Shown piece by piece: positions 42,553-49,963 of a stretch of DNA of 64,000 bases. Every line of letters starts with the position of its first letter. Within the stretch, counting starts at the first letter, position 1. The translations under genes were made by a program, and so were the position numbers. The DNA is from JACVRW01 sp963812415 (GTDB lineage: Bacteria; Actinomycetota; Thermoleophilia; Solirubrobacterales; Thermoleophilaceae). A model generated the notes under the pieces. The model ran no database searches. It was not told the origin of the DNA and saw only the letters and a program-made list of their open reading frames with translations. The stretch is from positions 62,001 through 126,000 of the forward strand of contig CAWEVH010000021.1 in assembly GCA_963812415.1 (NCBI GenBank), given 5' to 3'.

Positions 42553-43488
42553 GTGAAGACCGCGGACCTCATCTGGCTGAACGGGGAGTTCGTCGCCTGG
42601 GAGGACGCGAAGGTACACGTACTCACCCACTGCTTGCACTACGGAACGGCCGTCTTCGAGGGGATCCGGGCCTACGAGACCCCCGAGGGCGGCACCGCCA
42701 TCTTCCGCAACCAGGACCACCTCCAGCGGCTGGAGCAGTCGGCCAAGCTCTACTACATGGACCTGCCCTTCTCGCAGGCCGAGCTGCGCGAGGTCACGCA
42801 CGAGCTGATCGTCCGCAACGGCTACAAGAGCTGCTACATCCGGCCGCTGGTCTACCGGGGCTACGGCGAGATGGGGCTGAACCCGCTCAACAACCCGGTG
42901 GAGGCGATGATCGCCGTCTGGGAGTGGGCGCCCTACCTGGGCGAGAAGGGCAAGCGCGAGGGCGTGCGCGGGCGCGTGTCCTCCTACCGGCGGATCTCCT
43001 CCGACTGCCTGATCCCGCACGCGAAGGCCTCGGGCCAGTACCTGAACTCGGTGCTGGCGAAGATCGAGTCGCTCAAGGCCGGCTACGAGGAGGCGATCCT
43101 GCTCGACGACAAGGGCAACGTCTGCGAGGGCTCGGGCGAGAACATCTTCGTCGTCAAGGACGGCACCATCACGACGCCGCCCCAGGCCGCGGCGATCCTC
43201 GACGGGATCAACCGCAAGTCCTGCATGCAGATCGCGCGCGACCTCGGCTACCAGGTGATCGAGCGCGACCTCGCGCGGGCCGAGCTGGCGCTCGCCGACG
43301 AGGTCTTCCTCACCGGCACCGCCGCCGAGCTCACGCCGCTCGTGGAGGTCGACGACATCCCGATCGGCGACGGCACGCGCGGCCCGATCACGCGTGAGGT
43401 GCAGGGCGTCTTCGAGGCCGCGCTCTGCGGCCGCGAGCCCCGCTACGCGGACTGGCTCGATCACGTGCCCGTGGCGTCACAGGCGTGA
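42553..43488 (+). CDS. ilvE: Branched-chain amino acid aminotransferase
   Basis: 311-residue fold-type IV PLP enzyme making the last step to leucine, isoleucine and valine. Marks: HCLHYGTAVFEGIRAYETP, YIRPLVYRGYGEMGLNPL, the PLP lysine in PHAKASGQYLNSVLAKIE, GEGSGENIFVVKDG-like segment (CEGSGENIFVVKDG) and LTGTAAELTPLVEVD. GTG start with AGGAG at about 42540, overlapping the leuB stop. cimA overlaps its end by 4 bp. Confidence 0.95.
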   Translation: MKTADLIWLNGEFVAWEDAKVHVLTHCLHYGTAVFEGIRAYETPEGGTAIFRNQDHLQRLEQSAKLYYMDLPFSQAELREVTHELIVRNGYKSCYIRPLVYRGYGEMGLNPLNNPVEAMIAVWEWAPYLGEKGKREGVRGRVSSYRRISSDCLIPHAKASGQYLNSVLAKIESLKAGYEEAILLDDKGNVCEGSGENIFVVKDGTITTPPQAAAILDGINRKSCMQIARDLGYQVIERDLARAELALADEVFLTGTAAELTPLVEVDDIPIGDGTRGPITREVQGVFEAALCGREPRYADWLDHVPVASQA

Positions 43489-45092
43489 CCGACGAACCCG
43501 GGGCCGCGAGCCCCCGGATGGTCTCCGTCTATGACACCACCCTGCGTGACGGCATGCAGGGGGAGGGGATGTCGCTCTCCGTGGATGAGAAGGTGCGGGT
43601 CGCGCACGCGCTCGACGAGCTCGGGGTGCACCTGATCGAGGCGGGCTTCCCGGCCTCGAACCCGAAGGAGGAGGCGCTCTTCGAGCTGCTCGAGGCCGAG
43701 ACCTTCACGACGGCCGAGGTCACGGCCTTCGGCATGACCCGGCGCCGCGACTGCGCGGCGGAGGACGATCCCGCGCTGCGGCTGCTGGCCGGTTCCTTCG
43801 CGCCGGTCTGCACCCTGGTGGGCAAGACCTGGTCGCTCCACCTCGAGAAGGTGACCCAGGTCGACCCCGAGGAGAACCTGCGCATGATCGCCGAGTCGGT
43901 GGCGTTCCTGGCGGGTGCGGGCAAGCGGGTCGTCTACGACGCCGAGCACTTCTTCGACGCCTTCCGGGCCGACCCCGACTACGCGCTGCGCTGCCTGCAA
44001 GCCGCCGCCGAGGCGGGAGCCGAGAACGTGACCCTGTGCGACACGAACGGCTCGTCGCTCCCCTCGCACGTGCGCGAGGCGACCGCGCGCGCGGTGGCCG
44101 AGCTGGGCCGCTCGGTGGAGGTGGGGATCCACACGCACGACGACGCCGGCTGTGGCGTGGCCAACACGCTGGTGGCGGTCGAGGCCGGCGCGCGGCTCGT
44201 GCAGGGCACGATGAACGGCTACGGGGAGCGCGCCGGCAACTGCAACCTGATCACGGTGCTGCCCGCGCTGGAGCTGAAGATGGGCTACGAGTCGATCGGC
44301 CGCGAGCGCCTGCGGCGCCTCACCGAGACCGCGCACCTCGTGGACGAGCTCTGCAACGTGACCCCGAATCCCAACCAGCCGTACGTGGGAGCGAACGCGT
44401 TCGCCCACAAGGGCGGCATGCACGTGGCGGGCATCAACCGCGACGCGCGCACCTTCGAGCACGTCGACCCGGCCGAGGTGGGGGCCGACCGGCGCGTCCT
44501 CGTGTCCGAGCTCTCCGGCAAGGGCACGGTCCAGGCGCGAGCGGACGTGGACGGCGCCACGGCCGGCCGCGTGATCGACCGCGTGAAGTCGCTCGAGCAT
44601 CGCGGCTACCAGTTCGAGGCGGCGGACGGCTCCTTCGACCTGCTGATCCGCAAGGAGACGGGCGACTACGAGCCGCTCTTCCGGCTCGAGTCGTGGCGCG
44701 CGATCGTCGAGAAGCGCGAGGACGGCCGCGTCGAGACGGAGGCCACGATCAAGATCTGGGTCGACGGCGAGCGCTACGTGCGGACCGCGGAGGGCAACGG
44801 CCCGGTGCACGCGCTCGACCGCGCTCTTCGCTCCGCTATCGGCGAGCGCTATCCCCACCTGCGCGACATCGAGCTCGTGAACTTCAAGGTGCGCATCCTC
44901 GACGAGCGCAAGGGCACCGCCGCGGTCACACGGGTGCTGCTCGACGCGAGCGACGGGCAGGACACCTGGGGCTCCATCGGCGTGTCCGAGAACATCATCG
45001 AGGCGAGCTGGGAGGCTCTCGTCGACTCGCTCGAGGCAGGCATGCTGCCCGGCCGCACGCAGGGATCGCGGACGCGCGCGGCGTTCAGATGA
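43485..45092 (+). CDS. cimA: (R)-citramalate synthase
   Basis: 535 residues from a GTG overlapping ilvE, or 524 from the ATG at 43518 (MVSVYDTTLRDGMQGEGMSL), which matches the usual family start better. It condenses pyruvate and acetyl-CoA to citramalate for threonine-independent isoleucine synthesis, with LeuCD and LeuB doing the next steps. YDTTLRDGMQGEG, LIEAGFPASNPKE, IHTHDDAGCGVANTLVAVEA and GTMNGYGERAGNCNL show the DRE-TIM core; the KGGMHVAGINRDARTFEHV linker and dimer domain follow. The extra 11 N-terminal codons derive from the GC-rich repeat. Confidence 0.9.
   Translation: MTDEPGAASPRMVSVYDTTLRDGMQGEGMSLSVDEKVRVAHALDELGVHLIEAGFPASNPKEEALFELLEAETFTTAEVTAFGMTRRRDCAAEDDPALRLLAGSFAPVCTLVGKTWSLHLEKVTQVDPEENLRMIAESVAFLAGAGKRVVYDAEHFFDAFRADPDYALRCLQAAAEAGAENVTLCDTNGSSLPSHVREATARAVAELGRSVEVGIHTHDDAGCGVANTLVAVEAGARLVQGTMNGYGERAGNCNLITVLPALELKMGYESIGRERLRRLTETAHLVDELCNVTPNPNQPYVGANAFAHKGGMHVAGINRDARTFEHVDPAEVGADRRVLVSELSGKGTVQARADVDGATAGRVIDRVKSLEHRGYQFEAADGSFDLLIRKETGDYEPLFRLESWRAIVEKREDGRVETEATIKIWVDGERYVRTAEGNGPVHALDRALRSAIGERYPHLRDIELVNFKVRILDERKGTAAVTRVLLDASDGQDTWGSIGVSENIIEASWEALVDSLEAGMLPGRTQGSRTRAAFR
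43498..43517 (+). repeat. Partial copy of the GC-rich repeat at the cimA start
   Basis: CCGGGGCCGCGAGCCCCCGG, directly followed by ATGGT, matches the hairpin end of the 12 kb and 14.4 kb repeats with one base changed. At 12009-12026 an equivalent segment is also followed at once by ATGGT. Confidence 0.6.
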
Positions 45093-46234
45093 GCGGCGCC
45101 GGCGAGTGGATCCCGCTCGCGCGCCCGGTGATCGGCGCGCGCGAGGAAGAGCTGGTGCTCGACGCCCTGCGCTCACGCCGGCTCGCGCTCGGGCCGCGCC
45201 TCGGGCAGTTCGAGGCGGCCTTCGGCAGGTTGCTCGGGGTGGAGCACGTCTCGGCCGTCTCGAGCGGCACCAGCGGGCTCCATCTCGCGATCAGGGCCGC
45301 CGGCGTCGAGGCCGGGGACGAGGTCGTGACCTCACCGTTCAGCTTCGTGGCGTCGGCGAACTGCCTGCTCTACGAGAACGCCCGCCCCGTCTTCTGCGAC
45401 ATCGACCGGCGCACGCTCAACATCGACCCCCAGGCCGCCGCGGCGGCGGTCGGCGAGCGCACCTCGGGCCTGCTGCCGGTGCACATCTTCGGCTACCCGG
45501 CCGACCTGCCGGCGCTCGAACGCCTGGCGGCCGAGCGCGGCCTCTGGATCGTCGAGGACGCGTGCGAGGCGCTCGGCGCCCGCCACGGCGACGGGGGCGC
45601 GGTGGGCACGCGGGGCAACCCGGCGGTGTTCGGCTTCTATCCGAACAAGCAGCTGACCACCGGGGAGGGGGGCGCCGTCGTGGCGCCGAGCGCCTCGGTC
45701 AAGGAACGGATCGACTCCGAGCGAAATCAGGGCCGTTCGCCCGACATGGGCTGGCTCGACCACGATCGGCTCGGCTTCAACTACCGCCTCGACGACCTCT
45801 CGTGCGCGCTCGGGCTCGCCCAGATCGAGCGCCTCGACGAGCTGCTCGCCGGCCGCGCGCGCGTGGCGGCCCTCTACGGCGAGGCGCTCGCGGGGGTGGA
45901 GGAGCTCGAGCTGCCCTGTCCCGATGCGGGCGGCGATCGTCGCTCCTGGTTCGTCTACGTCGTGCAGCTGCCGCCGGGGATCGACCGCGACGGCGCGATC
46001 CGCGCCCTGCGCGAGCGCGGGGTCGACTCGAAGCCCTACCTGCCGGCGATCCACCTGATGAGCTTCTACCGCGAGCGCTTCGGGCACCGGGAGGGCGAGT
46101 TCCCCGTCTGCGAGGACGTGGCGCGCCGCTCGATCGCGTTGCCGTTCTTCCCCGAGTTGACCGACGGCCAGGTCGAGCGCGTGGTCGAGGCGCTGCGTGG
46201 GGTGATCGCCGAGGCGTCCGTGGCGCGGGCCTGA
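45089..46234 (+). CDS. DegT/DnrJ/EryC1-family aminotransferase
   Basis: 381-residue PLP enzyme of the sugar-aminotransferase family. IPLARPVIGAREEELVLDAL, VSAVSSGTSGLHLAIRAAGV, VTSPFSFVASANCLLYENA, VEDACEALGARHGDGG and the lysine in FGFYPNKQLTTGEGGAVV are standard, and GFNYRLDDLSCALGLAQIER closes the site. Such enzymes make amino sugars of surface glycans. The ATG overlaps the cimA stop, so it is co-transcribed with the isoleucine genes without an obvious metabolic tie. Confidence 0.88.
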   Translation: MSGAGEWIPLARPVIGAREEELVLDALRSRRLALGPRLGQFEAAFGRLLGVEHVSAVSSGTSGLHLAIRAAGVEAGDEVVTSPFSFVASANCLLYENARPVFCDIDRRTLNIDPQAAAAAVGERTSGLLPVHIFGYPADLPALERLAAERGLWIVEDACEALGARHGDGGAVGTRGNPAVFGFYPNKQLTTGEGGAVVAPSASVKERIDSERNQGRSPDMGWLDHDRLGFNYRLDDLSCALGLAQIERLDELLAGRARVAALYGEALAGVEELELPCPDAGGDRRSWFVYVVQLPPGIDRDGAIRALRERGVDSKPYLPAIHLMSFYRERFGHREGEFPVCEDVARRSIALPFFPELTDGQVERVVEALRGVIAEASVARA

Positions 46235-46239
46235 GCCCG

Positions 46240-47295
46240 GTGGCCGCCGCTCGCGAGCCGGCTCCGCTCGCCGAGCGGCTGCGGGCCCAGTTGCTGTCGG
46301 GTCCGCCCGCGAACGGGCCTGCCGAGGTGGTCGAGCGGCTGCTCGCCGTCCAGGGGCAGGATCCGCGCGGGCTGCGGCTCGCCGTGCGGGCTCGCAGCAC
46401 GATCGGGGGCGCGGAGGAGGTCGACCGTGCGCTCAGCGAGGAGCGCTCGCTGGTCGTCACCTGGCTGAACCGCGGCACGCTCCACCTCGTCCGGCGGGAG
46501 GACTACCCGTGGCTCCAGGCGCTGATCGCGCCGCGCTGGCTGACCGCCAACAGCCGCCGCCTCGCCCAGGAGGGCATCGATCCTGGCGCCGCCGACCGCG
46601 GCGTGGCGGCGCTCGAGCGCGCGCTGGCCGCCGAGGGCCCGCTCACGCGCGACGAGCTCGGCGAACGGGTCGCGCGCGCCGGGGTACACACCGAGGGGCA
46701 GGCGCTCGTGCACCTGCTGTTTCGGGCCTGTCTGCGCGGGGTTGCCGTGCGCGGCCCGATGAAGGGTCGCCACCACGCGTACGTGCTTGTGCGCGAGTGG
46801 CTCGGCGAGCCGCGCGCGGTTGACCGCGATGCCGCCCTCGCCGAGCTTGCCCGCCGCTACCTCGCCGGCCACGGTCCGGCCGACGACCGCGACCTCGCAA
46901 AATGGACCGGGCTGCCGCTCCGGGACGTGCGCGCCGGCCTCGGCGCGATCGGCGGCGAGTTGAACGAGCGTCCCGACGGCCTCGTCGAGCTCGCCGGCCG
47001 CCCGCCGGTCAGCGAGCTTCCAGCGCCGAAGCTGCTCGGCGCGTTCGAGCCGCTGCTGCTCGGCTGGCGCTCGCGGGAGGCGCTCGTGGGACGGCACACG
47101 GACGCCGTGATATCGGGCGGGATCTTCCGCCCGGCCGTGCTCGTCAAGGGCCGCGTGGCGGGCACCTGGGCGCTTCGCGGCGACGAGCTCACCATCACGC
47201 GGCTCAGCCGGATCGCCGCCGCCGACGCCGCCGCGCTCGACGTCGAGTGCGAAGCGGTGCTGCGCTTCCTCGGGCCGGTCAGCCGACGCGCTTGA
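46240..47295 (+). CDS. Winged-helix (HTH_42) protein, AlkZ-like DNA glycosylase candidate
   Basis: 351 residues of the HTH_42/DUF1006 family, tandem winged helices that include the AlkZ/AZL interstrand-crosslink glycosylases and YcaQ. The N-terminal LLAVQGQDPRGLRLAVRARS carries a Q-x-Q motif (VQGQ) at the place of the catalytic glutamines of AlkZ-type members. Further marks: LVVTWLNRGTLHLVRREDYP and KLLGAFEPLLLGWRSREALV. C-terminal VLVKGRVAGTWALRGDELT is typical. Function as a glycosylase is inferred from the motif; many actinobacteria carry uncharacterised members. Confidence 0.7.
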   Translation: MAAAREPAPLAERLRAQLLSGPPANGPAEVVERLLAVQGQDPRGLRLAVRARSTIGGAEEVDRALSEERSLVVTWLNRGTLHLVRREDYPWLQALIAPRWLTANSRRLAQEGIDPGAADRGVAALERALAAEGPLTRDELGERVARAGVHTEGQALVHLLFRACLRGVAVRGPMKGRHHAYVLVREWLGEPRAVDRDAALAELARRYLAGHGPADDRDLAKWTGLPLRDVRAGLGAIGGELNERPDGLVELAGRPPVSELPAPKLLGAFEPLLLGWRSREALVGRHTDAVISGGIFRPAVLVKGRVAGTWALRGDELTITRLSRIAAADAAALDVECEAVLRFLGPVSRRA

Positions 47296-47878
47296 CGAGG
47301 GCCACGAAGCCCGGCAGCCCACGCCGCGGCGGCCGGTAGCCGACCTCGTCGTAGCCCTCACGGCCGTAGAGCCGGCGGGCGATCTCGTTGGTCATGGTGG
47401 TGTCGAGGGCGACCGCGGGGAGCTTGCGCCGGCGCGCCTCGCGCTCGGCCTCGGCGAGCAGCGCCCGCGCCGCGCCGCGGCGGCGAAAGCGCTCGTCGGT
47501 GGCGAGCGCGTCGATGTACAGCGCCGATTGCGGGGGGCTCGGCGAGGCGCGCCCGGCGAGGAAGTAGAGCCGCAGGGCGGAGGCCCAGCGCCAGACCGGG
47601 GATCCGCGCAGCGCGAGCCGGAGAAACGCGCGCGAGCGCGAGGGCGCCTCTCCGACGGGGAAGGCAGCCATCACCGCCGCGAGCTCGCCGTCGACGTCTG
47701 CCACCCACAGTCGCTCGGCGCTGGCGGAGTTGCCAGGCTCGCCGATCGCGCGCTCGAGAGTGCGGAGGGCGCGCTCGCTGCCGCCGGCGAAGCGGTCGAA
47801 CATGTCCGGTCCGCTCTCGCGAAGCAGGCGGGCCAGCTGCCGGCGCTCGTCCAACTGCGGCCGGCGGATCTCAGCCAA
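47279..47878 (-). CDS. GNAT-family acetyltransferase
   Basis: 199 residues starting with TTG (MAEIRRPQLDERRQLARLL). The acetyl-CoA motif is YIDALATDERFRRRGAARAL in the second half, followed by LDTTMTNEIARRLYGREGYD, typical of GNAT strands 5-6. Its 3' end overlaps the convergent HTH_42 gene by 17 bp. TAGGAT (minus strand) lies 17 nt before the TTG. Substrate unknown. Confidence 0.78.
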   Translation of the reverse strand: MAEIRRPQLDERRQLARLLRESGPDMFDRFAGGSERALRTLERAIGEPGNSASAERLWVADVDGELAAVMAAFPVGEAPSRSRAFLRLALRGSPVWRWASALRLYFLAGRASPSPPQSALYIDALATDERFRRRGAARALLAEAEREARRRKLPAVALDTTMTNEIARRLYGREGYDEVGYRPPRRGLPGFVALVKRVG

Positions 47879-47946
47879 GCGCGCTCACGGCGAGGATCCT
47901 ACGGTTCGCCTGGGCGGGGCTCGTCTGGCGGTACCGGGGTGCGCCG

Positions 47947-47952
47947 TAGACT
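47947..47952 (+). promoter_or_regulatory. -10 hexamer TAGACT for argH
   Basis: Ends 9 nt before the argH ATG. Confidence 0.4.
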
Positions 47953-47961
47953 GCGCGGCCC

Positions 47962-49326
47962 ATGGGCCGCTTCCGCGATCCCCAGGATCCCCTCTTCCAG
48001 GCGCTCAACTCGTCGATCGCGTTCGACTACCGGCTCGCTCCCTACGACCTCGAGCAGTCGCTGGCGCACGCGCGGATGCTCGCGCGCAGCGGCATCATCG
48101 GCGACGACGACCTCGAGCAGATCGAGCGCGGGCTGAGCGCCGTGCGGAGCGAGATCGACAGCGACAGCTTCGAGGTCCAGGCGGGCGACGAGGACATCCA
48201 CATGGCGATCGAGCGGCGGCTCACGGAGATCGTCGGCCCGGTGGGCGGGAAGCTCCACACGGCCCGCTCGCGCAACGACCAGGTGGCCACCGACGTCGCG
48301 ATGCTGGTGCGGGCGCACTCGCTCGAGGCGAGGGGGCTCCTGCTCGCCCTGATGCGGACGCTCGCGGACCTCGCGGAGCGCCACATCGACTGGGCGCTGC
48401 CGGGCTACACCCACCTCCAGCGCGCCCAGCCGGTCTACCTGTCCCATCATCTGCTGGCCTGGTTCTGGAAGTTCCGACGCGATCTCCAGCGCTTCAACTT
48501 CTGCATGACGGCGACCGACGACCTGCCCCTCGGCGTGGGCGCGCTCGCCGGCGTGAACTTCGACACGAGCCGCATGTTCGTCGCGCAGGAGCTCGGCTTC
48601 GGCGGCGTCGCGGAGAACTCGCTGGACGCTGTCTCCAACCGCGACTTCGTCCTCGACTACCTGAGCGCCGCCGCCACGTGCGCGGGCCATCTCTCCCAGC
48701 TGGGGGCGGAGATCGTGCTGTGGTCGACGGCCGAGTTCGGCTTCTGCCGGCTGCCGGACGCGTTCTCGTCCGGGTCCAGCCTGATGCCGCAGAAGAAGAA
48801 CCCGGACGCCGCCGAGCTGCTCCGCGCCAAGGCCCCGCGTATCACGAGTCGGCTGGTGGCGGTGCACGGCGTGCTGCACGGCCTGCCGCTCGCCTACAAC
48901 AAGGACCTCCAGGAGGACAAGGAGCCGCTCTTCGACGCGATCGACACGCTCGAGCTCTGCCTGCGGGTGGCCGGCGAGATGCTCGAGGGGATCACGTTCG
49001 ACCGCGAGCGGATGGCGCAGGCGGCCTCCGACGAGTTCATCGCCGCGACGGACGTCGCGGACCTGCTCGTGCGCCGGGGCGTCCCGTTCCGGGAGGCTCA
49101 CGGGATCGTGGGCGGACTCGTGCGGGGGGCGCTCGACAGCGGCAAGCGCCTGTCCGAGCTCACCGAGGAGGAGCTCGCGGAGCTGGCGCCCCAGCTGGAC
49201 GACGGCTTCTACGAGCTGTTCGAGGAGGGGGCCTGGCTCGAGTCGAAGGTCTCGGGAGGCGGCACCGCCCTGCCGCGCGTGCGCGACCAGCTGGCCCAGG
49301 CACGCCACGTGCTGGCCGAGGGATGA
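47962..49326 (+). CDS. argH: Argininosuccinate lyase
   Basis: 454-residue fumarase-superfamily enzyme making arginine and fumarate. DEDIHMAIERRLTEIVG, KLHTARSRNDQVATDVAMLV, LPGYTHLQRAQPVYLSHHLL with the catalytic histidine, and the mobile loop GSSLMPQKKNPDAAELLRAK are all intact. It stands apart from other arginine genes. The mpg ATG overlaps its stop; argH, mpg and tyrS are close neighbours in other actinobacteria too, as I recall from mycobacteria for mpg and tyrS. Confidence 0.96.
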   Translation: MGRFRDPQDPLFQALNSSIAFDYRLAPYDLEQSLAHARMLARSGIIGDDDLEQIERGLSAVRSEIDSDSFEVQAGDEDIHMAIERRLTEIVGPVGGKLHTARSRNDQVATDVAMLVRAHSLEARGLLLALMRTLADLAERHIDWALPGYTHLQRAQPVYLSHHLLAWFWKFRRDLQRFNFCMTATDDLPLGVGALAGVNFDTSRMFVAQELGFGGVAENSLDAVSNRDFVLDYLSAAATCAGHLSQLGAEIVLWSTAEFGFCRLPDAFSSGSSLMPQKKNPDAAELLRAKAPRITSRLVAVHGVLHGLPLAYNKDLQEDKEPLFDAIDTLELCLRVAGEMLEGITFDRERMAQAASDEFIAATDVADLLVRRGVPFREAHGIVGGLVRGALDSGKRLSELTEEELAELAPQLDDGFYELFEEGAWLESKVSGGGTALPRVRDQLAQARHVLAEG

Positions 49327-49922
49327 CCGGAGCGAGGCTCGATCGCTCCTTCTACGCGCGCTCCGTGCACGACGTCGCGCGCGAGCTGATCGGCTGCGTG
49401 GTCCGCCACGGCCGGACCTCCGGGCGGATCGTCGAGACCGAGAGCTACCACATGGAGGAGCCGGCCTGCCACGCCTTCGCCGGGCTCACGCCGCGCACGC
49501 GGACGCTGTTCGGGCCGCCCGGCAACGCCTACGTCTACTTCTCCTACGGCGTGCATTCGCTCCTGAACGCCGTTGCGGAGGAGGAGGGCATCGGGGCGGC
49601 GGTCCTGATCCGCGCGCTCGAGCCGCTCGACGGCGTCGACGAGATGCGCGCCCGCCGCGGGGTGGGTCGCGAGCGCGAGCTCTGCTCGGGGCCCGGCAAG
49701 CTCACCCAGGCGCTCGGCATCGGGCTCTCGCTCAACGGGAGCTCGCTGGTCGACGGCCCGATCGAGGTGCTGGCTCGCGATCGGGGCGCCGGCGCGCCGC
49801 GGATCGCGACCGGCGAGCGCATCGGGATCACGAGGGCCGCCGAACTGCCCTGGCGCTTCTGCGACGCGGACAGCGGTCACGTCTCGCGGCCGCTTCCCGC
49901 GGCGATGCGCGGCGCCGCCTGA
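49323..49922 (+). CDS. 3-methyladenine DNA glycosylase (AAG/MPG family)
   Basis: 199 residues. Base-excision glycosylase removing alkylated purines. Family marks are RELIGCVVRHGRTSGRIVET and the catalytic glutamate in VETESYHMEEPACHAF, then TLFGPPGNAYVYFSYGVHSL and LCSGPGKLTQALGI. The ATG overlaps the argH stop by 4 bp. Convergent with the PBP gene, 41 bp away. Confidence 0.93.
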   Translation: MTGARLDRSFYARSVHDVARELIGCVVRHGRTSGRIVETESYHMEEPACHAFAGLTPRTRTLFGPPGNAYVYFSYGVHSLLNAVAEEEGIGAAVLIRALEPLDGVDEMRARRGVGRERELCSGPGKLTQALGIGLSLNGSSLVDGPIEVLARDRGAGAPRIATGERIGITRAAELPWRFCDADSGHVSRPLPAAMRGAA

Positions 49923-49934
49923 GGCGGGGCGTTT

Positions 49935-49953
49935 CAGCCGGCGGACCGGGCTG
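49935..49953. terminator. Weak hairpin between mpg and the PBP gene
   Basis: CAGCC (49935-49939) pairs with GGCTG (49949-49953), with partial inner G-C pairing. It lies in the 41-bp gap between convergent stops but lacks a T-run. Confidence 0.3.
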
Positions 49954-49963
49954 CGGCGCGACC

